From the NCBI GenBank assembly GCA_021828865.1, contig JAJZCW010000022.1, positions 1 through 54,958 on the forward strand: a DNA stretch of 54,958 bases. The letters run 5' to 3'. Of this stretch, positions 34,551 through 42,310 are shown piece by piece; positions within the stretch are counted from its first letter, which is position 1, and each line of letters opens with the position of its first letter. The position numbers and the translations under genes are program-made. This DNA is from Bacillota bacterium. Its GTDB lineage: Bacteria; Bacillota; Bacilli; Alicyclobacillales; SLC66. The notes under the pieces are model-generated. The model was not told the DNA's origin and searched no databases. It worked only from the letters and a program-made list of their open reading frames with translations.

Positions 34551-35968
34551 TCCTCTCCCCATTTGCGACGAGTGACTTGTCTCGTATAGGAATGTAAAAA
34601 TTGTTGGCGGTCGGTTTCCATCAAGATCGCTTTTTTTAAGTGCTGAAGCTGAAGCGGTGCCCCTTTTTGGCTCCCCTCGTCCATCAAATAGTGCAGTTTT
34701 TGCAGCCTGTGAAGTCGGAAGGGAAAAGTCAAAAGTGCCTCGAGCAGCAGGTATTCGCCGTGTAGTAGTGGCTGTGTGCGGTTATACGCGACAATCGGGA
34801 TAATCGCTACTTCACTGGACCAATTGCCTCTTGCCTGCATGGCTCTTCTCATCAGGTGACTGAGGTCGACGACACGAGGCGCATAATTCATCAGTTCCAT
34901 ATCAATCAATTGCACGGCACCATTGGAATGGACAATTAGGTTTTGCGAAGTGACATCCAAGTGACAAATACCGTCTGCGTGGTTTTGCAAGATGGCTTCC
35001 ACCTCTGGTTGTCGAAGCAAAGCCAGCGCGTTTTCACCTTGCCGAAGTGCTGTCGGAAGCTGGCTTTTTACCAGTTGGTCAAATTCATCCAGTTCGTTTT
35101 TGGTTGGCAACGCCTCTGATAATTCAATGAGATCTTGCTGCTTTTGTGTCAAATCCGCAACGAGCGGGTAGGGCTTGATCGAGTTTCGCATTAGGTTCAG
35201 TTGGCTAGTCTCTTGGTGGAATTTCGCCAGTGTCCTTGCTGCATCTCCCAATTGTCGCATCGAATCATAGTGTAGCGGTGTCCCGTTTACCCACTCATAT
35301 GCGTAATATAGGGATTCTCCATCGAAGACAAAAGGCTTGCCTGTACTGGTTTTTAAAAAATGTGGGACGAGGGTAAATCCACGTCGATAAAGGGAATCGC
35401 AAACGTTTGCCATCCAGCGAAGTCGTTGTAGTGGGACATGAGCTTCTTTTAGCGCATAAATTTTTCCGTCTGCTGTGGTCAATCGCCAGATACTGCTGAC
35501 GGGTTCCACAGAAACGATGCGCTTCTCCCAGCCCTCTAAGGTAGAATCGGCAGGACGGCGGTTCTTGCTTCGTTCCATTCGTTTGACAGGCATGGTGGCA
35601 GTAGCGCTTCTAGCTGCGGGCACTGCATCTGCCTGGTATACACTTTTTGGCTTTTGGCGTGGTTTTGACGAGTGTTTGGGACGAGGCTTGCTGACAGGGC
35701 GATTGGTGCGTTTTTTCGTGAAATACTGGCGAGTGAGCCGTTCCGCTTTTTGCGCATTGTGGCGGGGTTTTTTGTCTGCATCGTCAGGATCTGTCGGGCT
35801 TTCTGAGGGCTCGTCTGACGATTCCTCCTCTTCATCGTGCGGTGGGGGGACAGGCCTAGATTTTGGAGAAGGCGTATTCTGTAGTGAGGGGTCTCGCAAA
35901 ATAGCAGGCGGTGTGGTCAGTTCGTCCCAAAGTTGCTTGAGCCATGGGGGCAGTGGTTTTTTATCCAT
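34547..35968 (-). CDS. CotS/YutH-type spore coat kinase-like protein with disordered N-terminal extension
   Basis: 473 residues from ATG 35968 (AGGTG upstream; GTG 35977 also in frame). The first 150 or so residues are low-complexity: Pro/Ser-rich, then an acidic run (EEEESSDE), then a very basic Lys/Arg/Pro segment. The rest is an aminoglycoside-phosphotransferase-like fold with IYALKEA (ATP-site Lys), ICHLDVTSQNLIV (catalytic HxDxxxxN) and VQLIDMELM (metal-binding Asp). CotS-family proteins are spore coat components and some are active kinases. The acidic-then-basic tail is unusual and may bind coat polymers or RNA; this is inference. Confidence 0.8.
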   Translation of the reverse strand: MDKKPLPPWLKQLWDELTTPPAILRDPSLQNTPSPKSRPVPPPHDEEEESSDEPSESPTDPDDADKKPRHNAQKAERLTRQYFTKKRTNRPVSKPRPKHSSKPRQKPKSVYQADAVPAARSATATMPVKRMERSKNRRPADSTLEGWEKRIVSVEPVSSIWRLTTADGKIYALKEAHVPLQRLRWMANVCDSLYRRGFTLVPHFLKTSTGKPFVFDGESLYYAYEWVNGTPLHYDSMRQLGDAARTLAKFHQETSQLNLMRNSIKPYPLVADLTQKQQDLIELSEALPTKNELDEFDQLVKSQLPTALRQGENALALLRQPEVEAILQNHADGICHLDVTSQNLIVHSNGAVQLIDMELMNYAPRVVDLSHLMRRAMQARGNWSSEVAIIPIVAYNRTQPLLHGEYLLLEALLTFPFRLHRLQKLHYLMDEGSQKGAPLQLQHLKKAILMETDRQQFLHSYTRQVTRRKWGED

Positions 35969-36001
35969 TATCATCACCTGCCCTATCCTATTCAGCTCAT
36001 G

Positions 36002-36766
36002 TTAAAAGGGGAAGACTTTCCCAATCAAATTTGCACTATCGACGCACGCCACAATAAATCGCTCTAAATTGGCCTCGGAAAAGCGATCGACCGGGCCTGA
36101 CACGGAGAGCGCTGCTGAAACCTGATTTTGCCGGTTCATGATAGGCGCTGCCACAGCTGCCGCACCCGCTTCGCGTTCTTCAAAAGTAACTGCATACCCG
36201 CGCTTGCGGATATCCTCAAGTTGTCGCTCAAATTCAGCTTTATTAAAATTATTCGGAAGGGCACCCGCCGATTCCATTCTGTCGAGCAAGGGTTCGTTGC
36301 AAAACGCGAGCAGCACTTTGCCAGATGCCCCGATGTGGAGAGGAAAGCGCATGCCTATATTGGCTACTCTCCTAACAGCATGAATGCCTTCAACGGCCTG
36401 TATACGAATCCGTTCAAAACCGGATCGCACATAAAGACTCACCGTTTCTCCAATTCGATCCCTGAGGGCGGTCATCTCCGGAAACACCACAGTGGAAAAA
36501 TCTCCGGAACGATAGATGCCGCTCGTGAGTTCAAGAATGCTCCAACCGATTCGGTACCGATCTGACTGTTCTCTTCTCACGAAACCACGGGTCTCGAGGG
36601 TGGCAAGCAGTCGATGCACAGTGCTCTTGTGCAAACCGATCATTTTGCTGATTTCCGTTAACCCCAACTCGTCTTTTGCGCGAAAACACAAAAGCACATC
36701 AAGGGCGCGTTCTACCGCTCTCACAGTACCTCTGTCTTGCATCACTGATTTTTGTTGGTCAGTCAT
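36002..36766 (-). CDS. IclR-family transcriptional regulator
   Basis: 254 residues: a winged-helix domain (about 13-75; ERALDVLLCFRAKDELGLTE, LHKSTVHRLLATLETRGFV) and a C-terminal IclR effector domain (about 85-250; GKVLLAFCNEPL, REAGAAAVAAPIMN). These regulators usually sense small carboxylic or aromatic acids. No catabolic genes are adjacent, so the target is unknown. ATG 36766 follows GAGGTGA. It diverges from trmL. Confidence 0.93.
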   Translation of the reverse strand: MTDQQKSVMQDRGTVRAVERALDVLLCFRAKDELGLTEISKMIGLHKSTVHRLLATLETRGFVRREQSDRYRIGWSILELTSGIYRSGDFSTVVFPEMTALRDRIGETVSLYVRSGFERIRIQAVEGIHAVRRVANIGMRFPLHIGASGKVLLAFCNEPLLDRMESAGALPNNFNKAEFERQLEDIRKRGYAVTFEEREAGAAAVAAPIMNRQNQVSAALSVSGPVDRFSEANLERFIVACVDSANLIGKVFPF

Positions 36767-36927
36767 GCCTGTTCACCTCAATTCGGTTGTTTCACACCAT
36801 AAAACGCTGGTTCAAAATTAGTGTATCATAATCATCGTGGATCACCAATTCCGGGGCTTGACTGGTGATTCCTCATCGGATTCGCTATGATGATAGCGGT
36901 GTATTTTCACACAAGAGGTGTCTTAAC

Positions 36928-37392
36928 ATGCACATTGTTTTATTTGAACCGCAAATTCCGCCCAATACTGGTAACGTGGCAAGGACATGCGCTGCCACAA
37001 GCACCACGCTTCATTTAGTGGAACCGCTCGGCTTTCGTATTGATGACAAGACGCTAAAACGGGCAGGATTGGATTATTGGCACTTGGTGGAAGTGAAAGT
37101 CCATCCGAACTTGCATGAGGTGATTGAGGAGGCAGAGGCGGCGGATGCCAATTGTTATTTTTATACTAAATTTGCGACAAAGCTCTATACGGAAGCGAAT
37201 TATCAGTCAGGAGATTATCTGGTGTTTGGAAAAGAGACGACAGGTCTGCCTACTTTTGTCCATGAACATTACCCGGATTCACGCTATCGACTTCCCATGG
37301 GCGAAGGTCTGCGCTCTTTAAACCTCTCCAATTCTGTCGCGATTGTCCTTTACGAGGGGCTGAGGCAATTGAATTTCCCTGGCTTATCCTGA
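36928..37392 (+). CDS. trmL: tRNA (cytidine(34)-2'-O)-methyltransferase TrmL
   Basis: 154 residues, the normal length of this trefoil-knot (SPOUT) methyltransferase that modifies the wobble base of leucine tRNAs. Motifs: IVLFEPQIPPNTGNVARTCA at the N-terminus, LVFGKETTGLP in the middle, and the knot motif RSLNLSNSVAIVLYE at the C-terminus. The ATG at 36928 has AGAGGTG upstream. The last nine bases overlap the end of the convergent TetR gene. Confidence 0.95.
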   Translation: MHIVLFEPQIPPNTGNVARTCAATSTTLHLVEPLGFRIDDKTLKRAGLDYWHLVEVKVHPNLHEVIEEAEAADANCYFYTKFATKLYTEANYQSGDYLVFGKETTGLPTFVHEHYPDSRYRLPMGEGLRSLNLSNSVAIVLYEGLRQLNFPGLS

Positions 37393-37959
37393 ACGGGAAA
37401 GGCCAGAGATGATGAGTTGCTCCATCGCTGGTGAGAAGCTAGTTAGATTCTCGCCGGAACCCGTAAAAATATGGTGAATGGCGCGGATGCTAATGCCGCC
37501 AAAGATCGACCATGCGGAAGTCTCTGGGTCGCTAGTTACAAATTCCCCGTTGGCTATGCCGTTTTCCACGATCGTCTGAATAGAACGGACATAGTGGACG
37601 AGCATACGGCGAAACTCACGCTGCCGTGTATCTTCTCCCCAGGCTTCACGCAGGATAATGATGCAAAAATCGCGGTATTCTTGGAAAAATGCGAGTTGTT
37701 CGCGGATGATTACGCGTAATTGCTCAGTGGCGGACGCTTGATCGGGGAGCTTGGACAACACACTTTCTCCAAGCAGTTTGGTGCCTTCATCGACGAGAAA
37801 GACAAACAAGTCTTCTTTGCTCTTGAAATGGTAGTAGATCGTTCCTTTCGCCACTTTGGCTTTGGCGGCGATTTCGTCCATGGTCGCCTTCTCAAACCCC
37901 CGTACTGAAAAGACATCCACCGCTGCATTGAATATGGCGCGAGTTTTTGCGATACGCAT
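37384..37959 (-). CDS. TetR-family transcriptional regulator
   Basis: 191 residues from ATG 37959 (AGAAGGGG upstream). The N-terminal helix-turn-helix has the canonical TetR sequence (FEKATMDEIAAKAKVAKGTIYYHF). The C-terminal ligand domain resembles FadR/YsiA-like members in general shape but cannot be assigned to a ligand. No exporter or catabolic gene is adjacent; the Pel-like island starts about 210 bases away in the opposite direction, so it could regulate that promoter region. Confidence 0.9.
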   Translation of the reverse strand: MRIAKTRAIFNAAVDVFSVRGFEKATMDEIAAKAKVAKGTIYYHFKSKEDLFVFLVDEGTKLLGESVLSKLPDQASATEQLRVIIREQLAFFQEYRDFCIIILREAWGEDTRQREFRRMLVHYVRSIQTIVENGIANGEFVTSDPETSAWSIFGGISIRAIHHIFTGSGENLTSFSPAMEQLIISGLSRSG

Positions 37960-37999
37960 GGTTCGCCACCCCTTCTTTCTGATTGGAAAATTACCGCAT

Positions 38000-38060
38000 C
38001 TGCATCGTATCACACTATTAATGAAGATGCAGCGCGAAGAAATCGATAGAAGGATTCTAT
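38000..38060. promoter_or_regulatory. Inverted repeats between tetR and the Pel-like island
   Basis: Two repeats are visible: CTGCATC (38000-38006) with GATGCAG (38026-38032), 19 bases apart, and ATAGAA (38046-38051) with TTCTAT (38055-38060). They lie in the divergent region between the TetR gene and the glycosyltransferase gene and could be operators. Support is weak. Confidence 0.3.
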
Positions 38061-38172
38061 ACTAGTCATTTTTGTAATAAATACAATATAATAACCGTTG
38101 CGTCATATATTTTTTTATGTAATAGTAAATTCGACAGAATGCTAATTTTATACTTTTAGGCCTTAAAGCCGG

Positions 38173-40224
38173 GTGGGTACATTGAAAAGCAAAAATGAAA
38201 TAAAGGTTTTATTGACGACAGAAGGAACGTACCCATTCTATCAAGGTGGCGTAAGCACTTGGTGCGATATGTTGATTAAGGGGCTTAAAAACGTTGATTT
38301 TCATATCGTTTCCATTACCCCTGACCCTTTTGTTACGCAAAAGTTTACACTTCCAGTCGGCTCCAAACTGATTCGCGTTCCTCTATGGGGGACCGACGAA
38401 CCTAGTGAACATTTGGATGTTCCGTTTAGCTCTACTTATTTAGCAAAAACGCGAACTACGGAAGATGTCATACAGAATAAATTCATTCCTCTTTTTGACG
38501 GATTGGTCAGGCAGATTTTAGCTCGTGAAAAAGAACCTACCAAATTGGGGGCCATTCTTCTTCAATTATATGAATTGTTTCGACAATACGATTACAAATC
38601 TTGTTTTAAGTCTGAATTTACGTGGGAACGATACAAACTTATACTCGAAAAAGAAGTAGAAAATCCAGCAACAGGATGGGAACAACCAGATGTGTATAGC
38701 CTTATTCAAAGTCTGGGCTGGCTGTATCGGTTCTTTAATGTAATCAATACGAATGTGCCACGGACTTCCATCGCTCATTCCACTGCGGCTGCATTTTGCG
38801 GACTTCCTTGCGTGATTTCAAAGCTGAAATATGGGACCCCTTACTTGCTTACTGAACACGGTGTATATTTACGTGAACAGTATCTTTCATTATCAAAGCG
38901 TGGGTATTCATCGTTCCTCAACACGTTTTTAATCAGAATGATTTGGAGTGTTGTAAATCTTAACTATTTCTATGCAGATCAAATTTCGCCCGTATGTGTC
39001 TATAATACACGTTGGGAAAAGCGGTTAACAGATAGAACAGATCGCATTCGGGTAATTTATAACGGCGTTAATCATAGACTTTTTGAAAAAATTGTTCCCC
39101 GTAGTATGTTAAAACAACCGATAGTTGTCGTTGTGGCTCGCATTGATCCTATCAAGGATTTATTAACCATGATTCGCGTTGCGGATGTAGTGAGAAATAC
39201 GATTCCGGATGTGCTTTTTTTAGTATACGGAAGTGTATCGGTGCCCACCTACTTTGATGAATGTCAAGCGCTTGTGGAAGAACTCGCCTTAAATTCTGTT
39301 GTGAAATTTCAAGGTCATATCACCGATTTGACGACAATTTATAATGATGCAGATTTGGTTTTGCAGACCAGTATTTCAGAGGCCTTTCCTTACGCTGTTG
39401 TAGAGGCGATGTTTGCTGGAAAGTGTGTGGTAGCGACTGGGGTGGGAGGAACCCCTGAGGCGATTGGAAATACTGGGGTCATAGTAAATCCGGGGGATGT
39501 TGATGATATTGCAAATTCCATCTCGGATCTACTAGTAAACCATGAGAGACGCTTAGAAATGGGCGAAGAAGCGAGAAGCAGGGCGTATGACTTATTTACC
39601 GTGGAGACTTTTTTGTCCGAATATTTGCGTTCATACATCCGCCTGTCGGTCGTTAAGAGTTCGTTGGTGGGAAAAAAATCAGAAAATGTGCAACAGAGGG
39701 ACCGTTCTCTCAGATCTTCCGATGTATCAACGAATAACGAGGTAGATTATAGTGATTGGCGAATGAGTTCTTCGAGAAACAGACGACTGGCGATGGAAAA
39801 GGCGATGGCATTGTTAATGGCAGGTTATCCGGTTCAGGGAACTCGCCATCTTCAGGCATCAATACGATCTCAATCTCCAAAAGTGTCTGATGTTGTTAAA
39901 CAAGCCTTACTGGAACGTATTTACAGTCGTTTGGATTGGCAAGAGTATAGAGAAAAAGCAACCGCAGAATTGCAATTGATGGAAGAGTCGTTCCTAAAAT
40001 TAAAACACCAATTATGGATAGAGAAAGCATACGCTTTTGAAGCCAATGAAGCGACGCATTGGGCCATTCAATACTTTGAACGCGCAGTGGATACTAAACC
40101 GAACGCTATGGATATGATCACTGTGCTCACGGAACTAGGTCGTTTATATGAGAAAATAGGAAACCAGGAAAAGGTGAAAGAAACAAAATTAAGAATTCAA
40201 CGAATGCAACAATTGGCTCAATGA
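38173..40224 (+). CDS. pelF: PelF-like GT4 glycosyltransferase with helical-repeat C-terminus
   Basis: 683 residues. The N-terminus has the PelF/DUF3492 pattern (LLTTEGTYPFYQGGVSTWC) and the middle is a GT-B family 4 transferase with VARIDPIKDL, the EAFPYAVVEAMFAGK nucleotide-sugar motif and GVGGTPEAI. PelF uses UDP-linked amino sugars to build the Pel polymer in Gram-negatives and Bacillus. Beyond about residue 490 is an extra 190-residue helical, TPR-like part not present in short PelF proteins. The start is GTG 38173 or TTG 38182 (GGGTGGG upstream). It begins a run of same-strand genes with small gaps. Confidence 0.85.
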   Translation: MGTLKSKNEIKVLLTTEGTYPFYQGGVSTWCDMLIKGLKNVDFHIVSITPDPFVTQKFTLPVGSKLIRVPLWGTDEPSEHLDVPFSSTYLAKTRTTEDVIQNKFIPLFDGLVRQILAREKEPTKLGAILLQLYELFRQYDYKSCFKSEFTWERYKLILEKEVENPATGWEQPDVYSLIQSLGWLYRFFNVINTNVPRTSIAHSTAAAFCGLPCVISKLKYGTPYLLTEHGVYLREQYLSLSKRGYSSFLNTFLIRMIWSVVNLNYFYADQISPVCVYNTRWEKRLTDRTDRIRVIYNGVNHRLFEKIVPRSMLKQPIVVVVARIDPIKDLLTMIRVADVVRNTIPDVLFLVYGSVSVPTYFDECQALVEELALNSVVKFQGHITDLTTIYNDADLVLQTSISEAFPYAVVEAMFAGKCVVATGVGGTPEAIGNTGVIVNPGDVDDIANSISDLLVNHERRLEMGEEARSRAYDLFTVETFLSEYLRSYIRLSVVKSSLVGKKSENVQQRDRSLRSSDVSTNNEVDYSDWRMSSSRNRRLAMEKAMALLMAGYPVQGTRHLQASIRSQSPKVSDVVKQALLERIYSRLDWQEYREKATAELQLMEESFLKLKHQLWIEKAYAFEANEATHWAIQYFERAVDTKPNAMDMITVLTELGRLYEKIGNQEKVKETKLRIQRMQQLAQ

Positions 40225-40247
40225 TAGGGAAAATGAGGTGACGAATA

Positions 40248-40667
40248 ATGGAGAAGTCAAGATTGTTATATTCGTCGAGTGGCCTTTGGGAAGACGTCGA
40301 ACAATATGTATATGAGATTTTTTTATACGATGTCAATAAAAAGCGATCCACGATTCCATCGCAACCTCCTTCACGTAGAAAGTCAGACGTCGAATCAAAA
40401 CCAAGGGTTGAGGCTGAAGTGGAAGAAATAGAAATATCGAATGAATTTTACCCGGAAGTTGCTACTTCTTTTTCCGAAGATATTGAGGATGTGAAGAATC
40501 GATATATTCTTGGAAAAATTGTCGGGCGCAATTTAGTGACAAAAGATGGACATACTATCGCTTCAAGTGGAGAGCGCATTACCAATCAATTGATTCGTCA
40601 AGCGGAAGAAGCGGGATTGCTAGTAGAATTAATTGAGTATATGACATTTGACTCTTTTGAGGATTAA
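40248..40667 (+). CDS. Unknown acidic cytoplasmic protein between pelF and pelG
   Basis: 139 residues, ATG 40248 with GAGGTGACG upstream. I do not recognise the family. The N-terminal 30 residues (GLWEDVEQYVYEIFLYD) look like an interaction helix, then there is a basic/Pro-rich and acidic linker, then a compact C-terminal domain of about 50 residues (YILGKIVGRNLVTKDGH, then RITNQLIRQAEEAGLL), reminiscent of small barrel/helix modules. No membrane segment or signal peptide. Its place between pelF and pelG suggests a cytosolic adaptor for the synthase-export complex. Confidence 0.65.
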   Translation: MEKSRLLYSSSGLWEDVEQYVYEIFLYDVNKKRSTIPSQPPSRRKSDVESKPRVEAEVEEIEISNEFYPEVATSFSEDIEDVKNRYILGKIVGRNLVTKDGHTIASSGERITNQLIRQAEEAGLLVELIEYMTFDSFED

Positions 40668-40673
40668 AGCCCT

Positions 40674-42266
40674 ATGGTCACTAGTGAACCTACTCGCCAA
40701 AACAATTTGACTTTATTATGGAACCAACTGCTCGAACATAATCTTCATCCAGAAGATGAGTTTGAAATTGCAGCTTTATTGGAGTCGTTTGGTTGGACAG
40801 ACAAACGTATAATGGAAGAATTTGGAATTCTAAATGTTTTTCAGTTAGCAACGGAACTCAAATTACTATTTCAATCCGAAATAGCTGTTTCTTCAAACAG
40901 CTATGCTGAAAAAGAGACGAAGTGGTCAGCTTTTTTCAGATATTTTCGGGAATTTATGCGGGGAATGATATTTGCTCTGCCCATGGGGATATCTGTTTTG
41001 GCTATGCTTTCATTGCGGTTTTCGCTTTGGTCGTATGTCAATTTATCCACTCGTACTGCTACCTCCATTGCGATAGGGACTATTCTCAGCTTCATGACTG
41101 CAGGTGGATTTATGCAATCAATGGCCAAGCAGGGGTATTTTTACATCTTTCAGGATAGCTTTCGCATGTTGCGTAAGATGGTTTTTCGTTTGATCATCGT
41201 TGGTGCGATTGTAACTGTGCTTGTTTCCTTGGTGGGTATGGTTTTAGATATTCTGTATCCCGAATTGCCGTACGATATGCTCTTGATCGCGTTACTTTTT
41301 TATATCGTCTTAAACACCCTTTGGTTGAGTGTGGCAGTTTTATATATTATCCGTAAAGAATTATGGTTCACACTCCTATTAGTGATCGGTATAGCTTTGG
41401 TGTATGTCGGCTTTCGATTGGTACATATGAATATCATTGTTGCTCAATTAATCGCCATGATGATTGTTGTTCTACTTAGTTTGTTCTTGCTCAGGAGTTT
41501 CTTAAAACGAGCCGAAAAAGAAAAAGATCGGGGGATCAATCCCCGCTTGCCTAAAGCGAGTGTGACAGTTTATAATTCAGCCCCTTTTTTCCTTTATGGA
41601 TTTTTTTATTTTACACTTCTTTTTATGGATCGCGTGATGGCATGGTCAGACAATTCCGGAATTGTTCCTTTTGTCATTTGGTTTAGGGGCGATTATGAGC
41701 TTGGGCTCGACTTTGCCTTGATTGCATTGACAATTCCTATGGGGATCAGTGAGATTATTGTTTCAAGACTCATGAATACCGTTTGGAGTAGTCAAAAAGA
41801 TTATCTTGCCAAGCAATATCAAAAAATGAATAATAATTTTACATTGCAGTACAGACGAAATATCATACAAATGGCGATGGTGACATTGATTAATTCAGTT
41901 GTTGTCTATTTTTCTATCCATTGGATTTTTAGTCGACATTTTTTATTTTTAGCAGGTCGCGTGCAAATTGATTCCATCACCAATCAAGTCTTCCTTATTG
42001 CTTTAATTGCATACTCATTTTTGTCGATCGGGTTACTTCATTCTGTTGTTTTATTCTCTTTATCTAGAGCGGACCTGGTCATGCGTCCTATTATGTTGGC
42101 GGTGGTGGTGGATTTGGTAGTGGGTTTTCTACTCAGTCGTTGGTTTTCCTATCCAGAAGCTGTATGGGGACTCGTAGCTGGATGTGTGACTTTTTTGGTC
42201 TTAACATCAAGGCACGCCTACAATGTACTGCACCATCTGGATTATCACATGTACTATTTATCGTAA
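40674..42266 (+). CDS. pelG: PelG-like polysaccharide transporter
   Basis: 530 residues: a cytosolic N-terminal region of about 85 residues (with a helical FGWTDKRIMEEFGILNVFQL segment), then about 12 membrane helices and the PelG-like features SLRFSLWSYV, FYFTLLFMDRVMAW and DFALIALTIPMGISEII. PelG is the MATE-related inner-membrane component that works with PelF in Pel export. P. aeruginosa PelG is shorter, so the N-terminal part is an addition. The gene starts seven bases after the unknown protein gene. Confidence 0.8.
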   Translation: MVTSEPTRQNNLTLLWNQLLEHNLHPEDEFEIAALLESFGWTDKRIMEEFGILNVFQLATELKLLFQSEIAVSSNSYAEKETKWSAFFRYFREFMRGMIFALPMGISVLAMLSLRFSLWSYVNLSTRTATSIAIGTILSFMTAGGFMQSMAKQGYFYIFQDSFRMLRKMVFRLIIVGAIVTVLVSLVGMVLDILYPELPYDMLLIALLFYIVLNTLWLSVAVLYIIRKELWFTLLLVIGIALVYVGFRLVHMNIIVAQLIAMMIVVLLSLFLLRSFLKRAEKEKDRGINPRLPKASVTVYNSAPFFLYGFFYFTLLFMDRVMAWSDNSGIVPFVIWFRGDYELGLDFALIALTIPMGISEIIVSRLMNTVWSSQKDYLAKQYQKMNNNFTLQYRRNIIQMAMVTLINSVVVYFSIHWIFSRHFLFLAGRVQIDSITNQVFLIALIAYSFLSIGLLHSVVLFSLSRADLVMRPIMLAVVVDLVVGFLLSRWFSYPEAVWGLVAGCVTFLVLTSRHAYNVLHHLDYHMYYLS

Positions 42267-42310
42267 TACATTGTAACAATAAAGGTTTAGTTAATTCAGG
42301 AGTTGTTGCC

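Noticed and set aside
35475..36005. Plus-strand ORF of 176 residues
   Set aside because: It is the antisense of the low-complexity arm of the CotS-like gene; its Ser/Gly runs mirror that composition.
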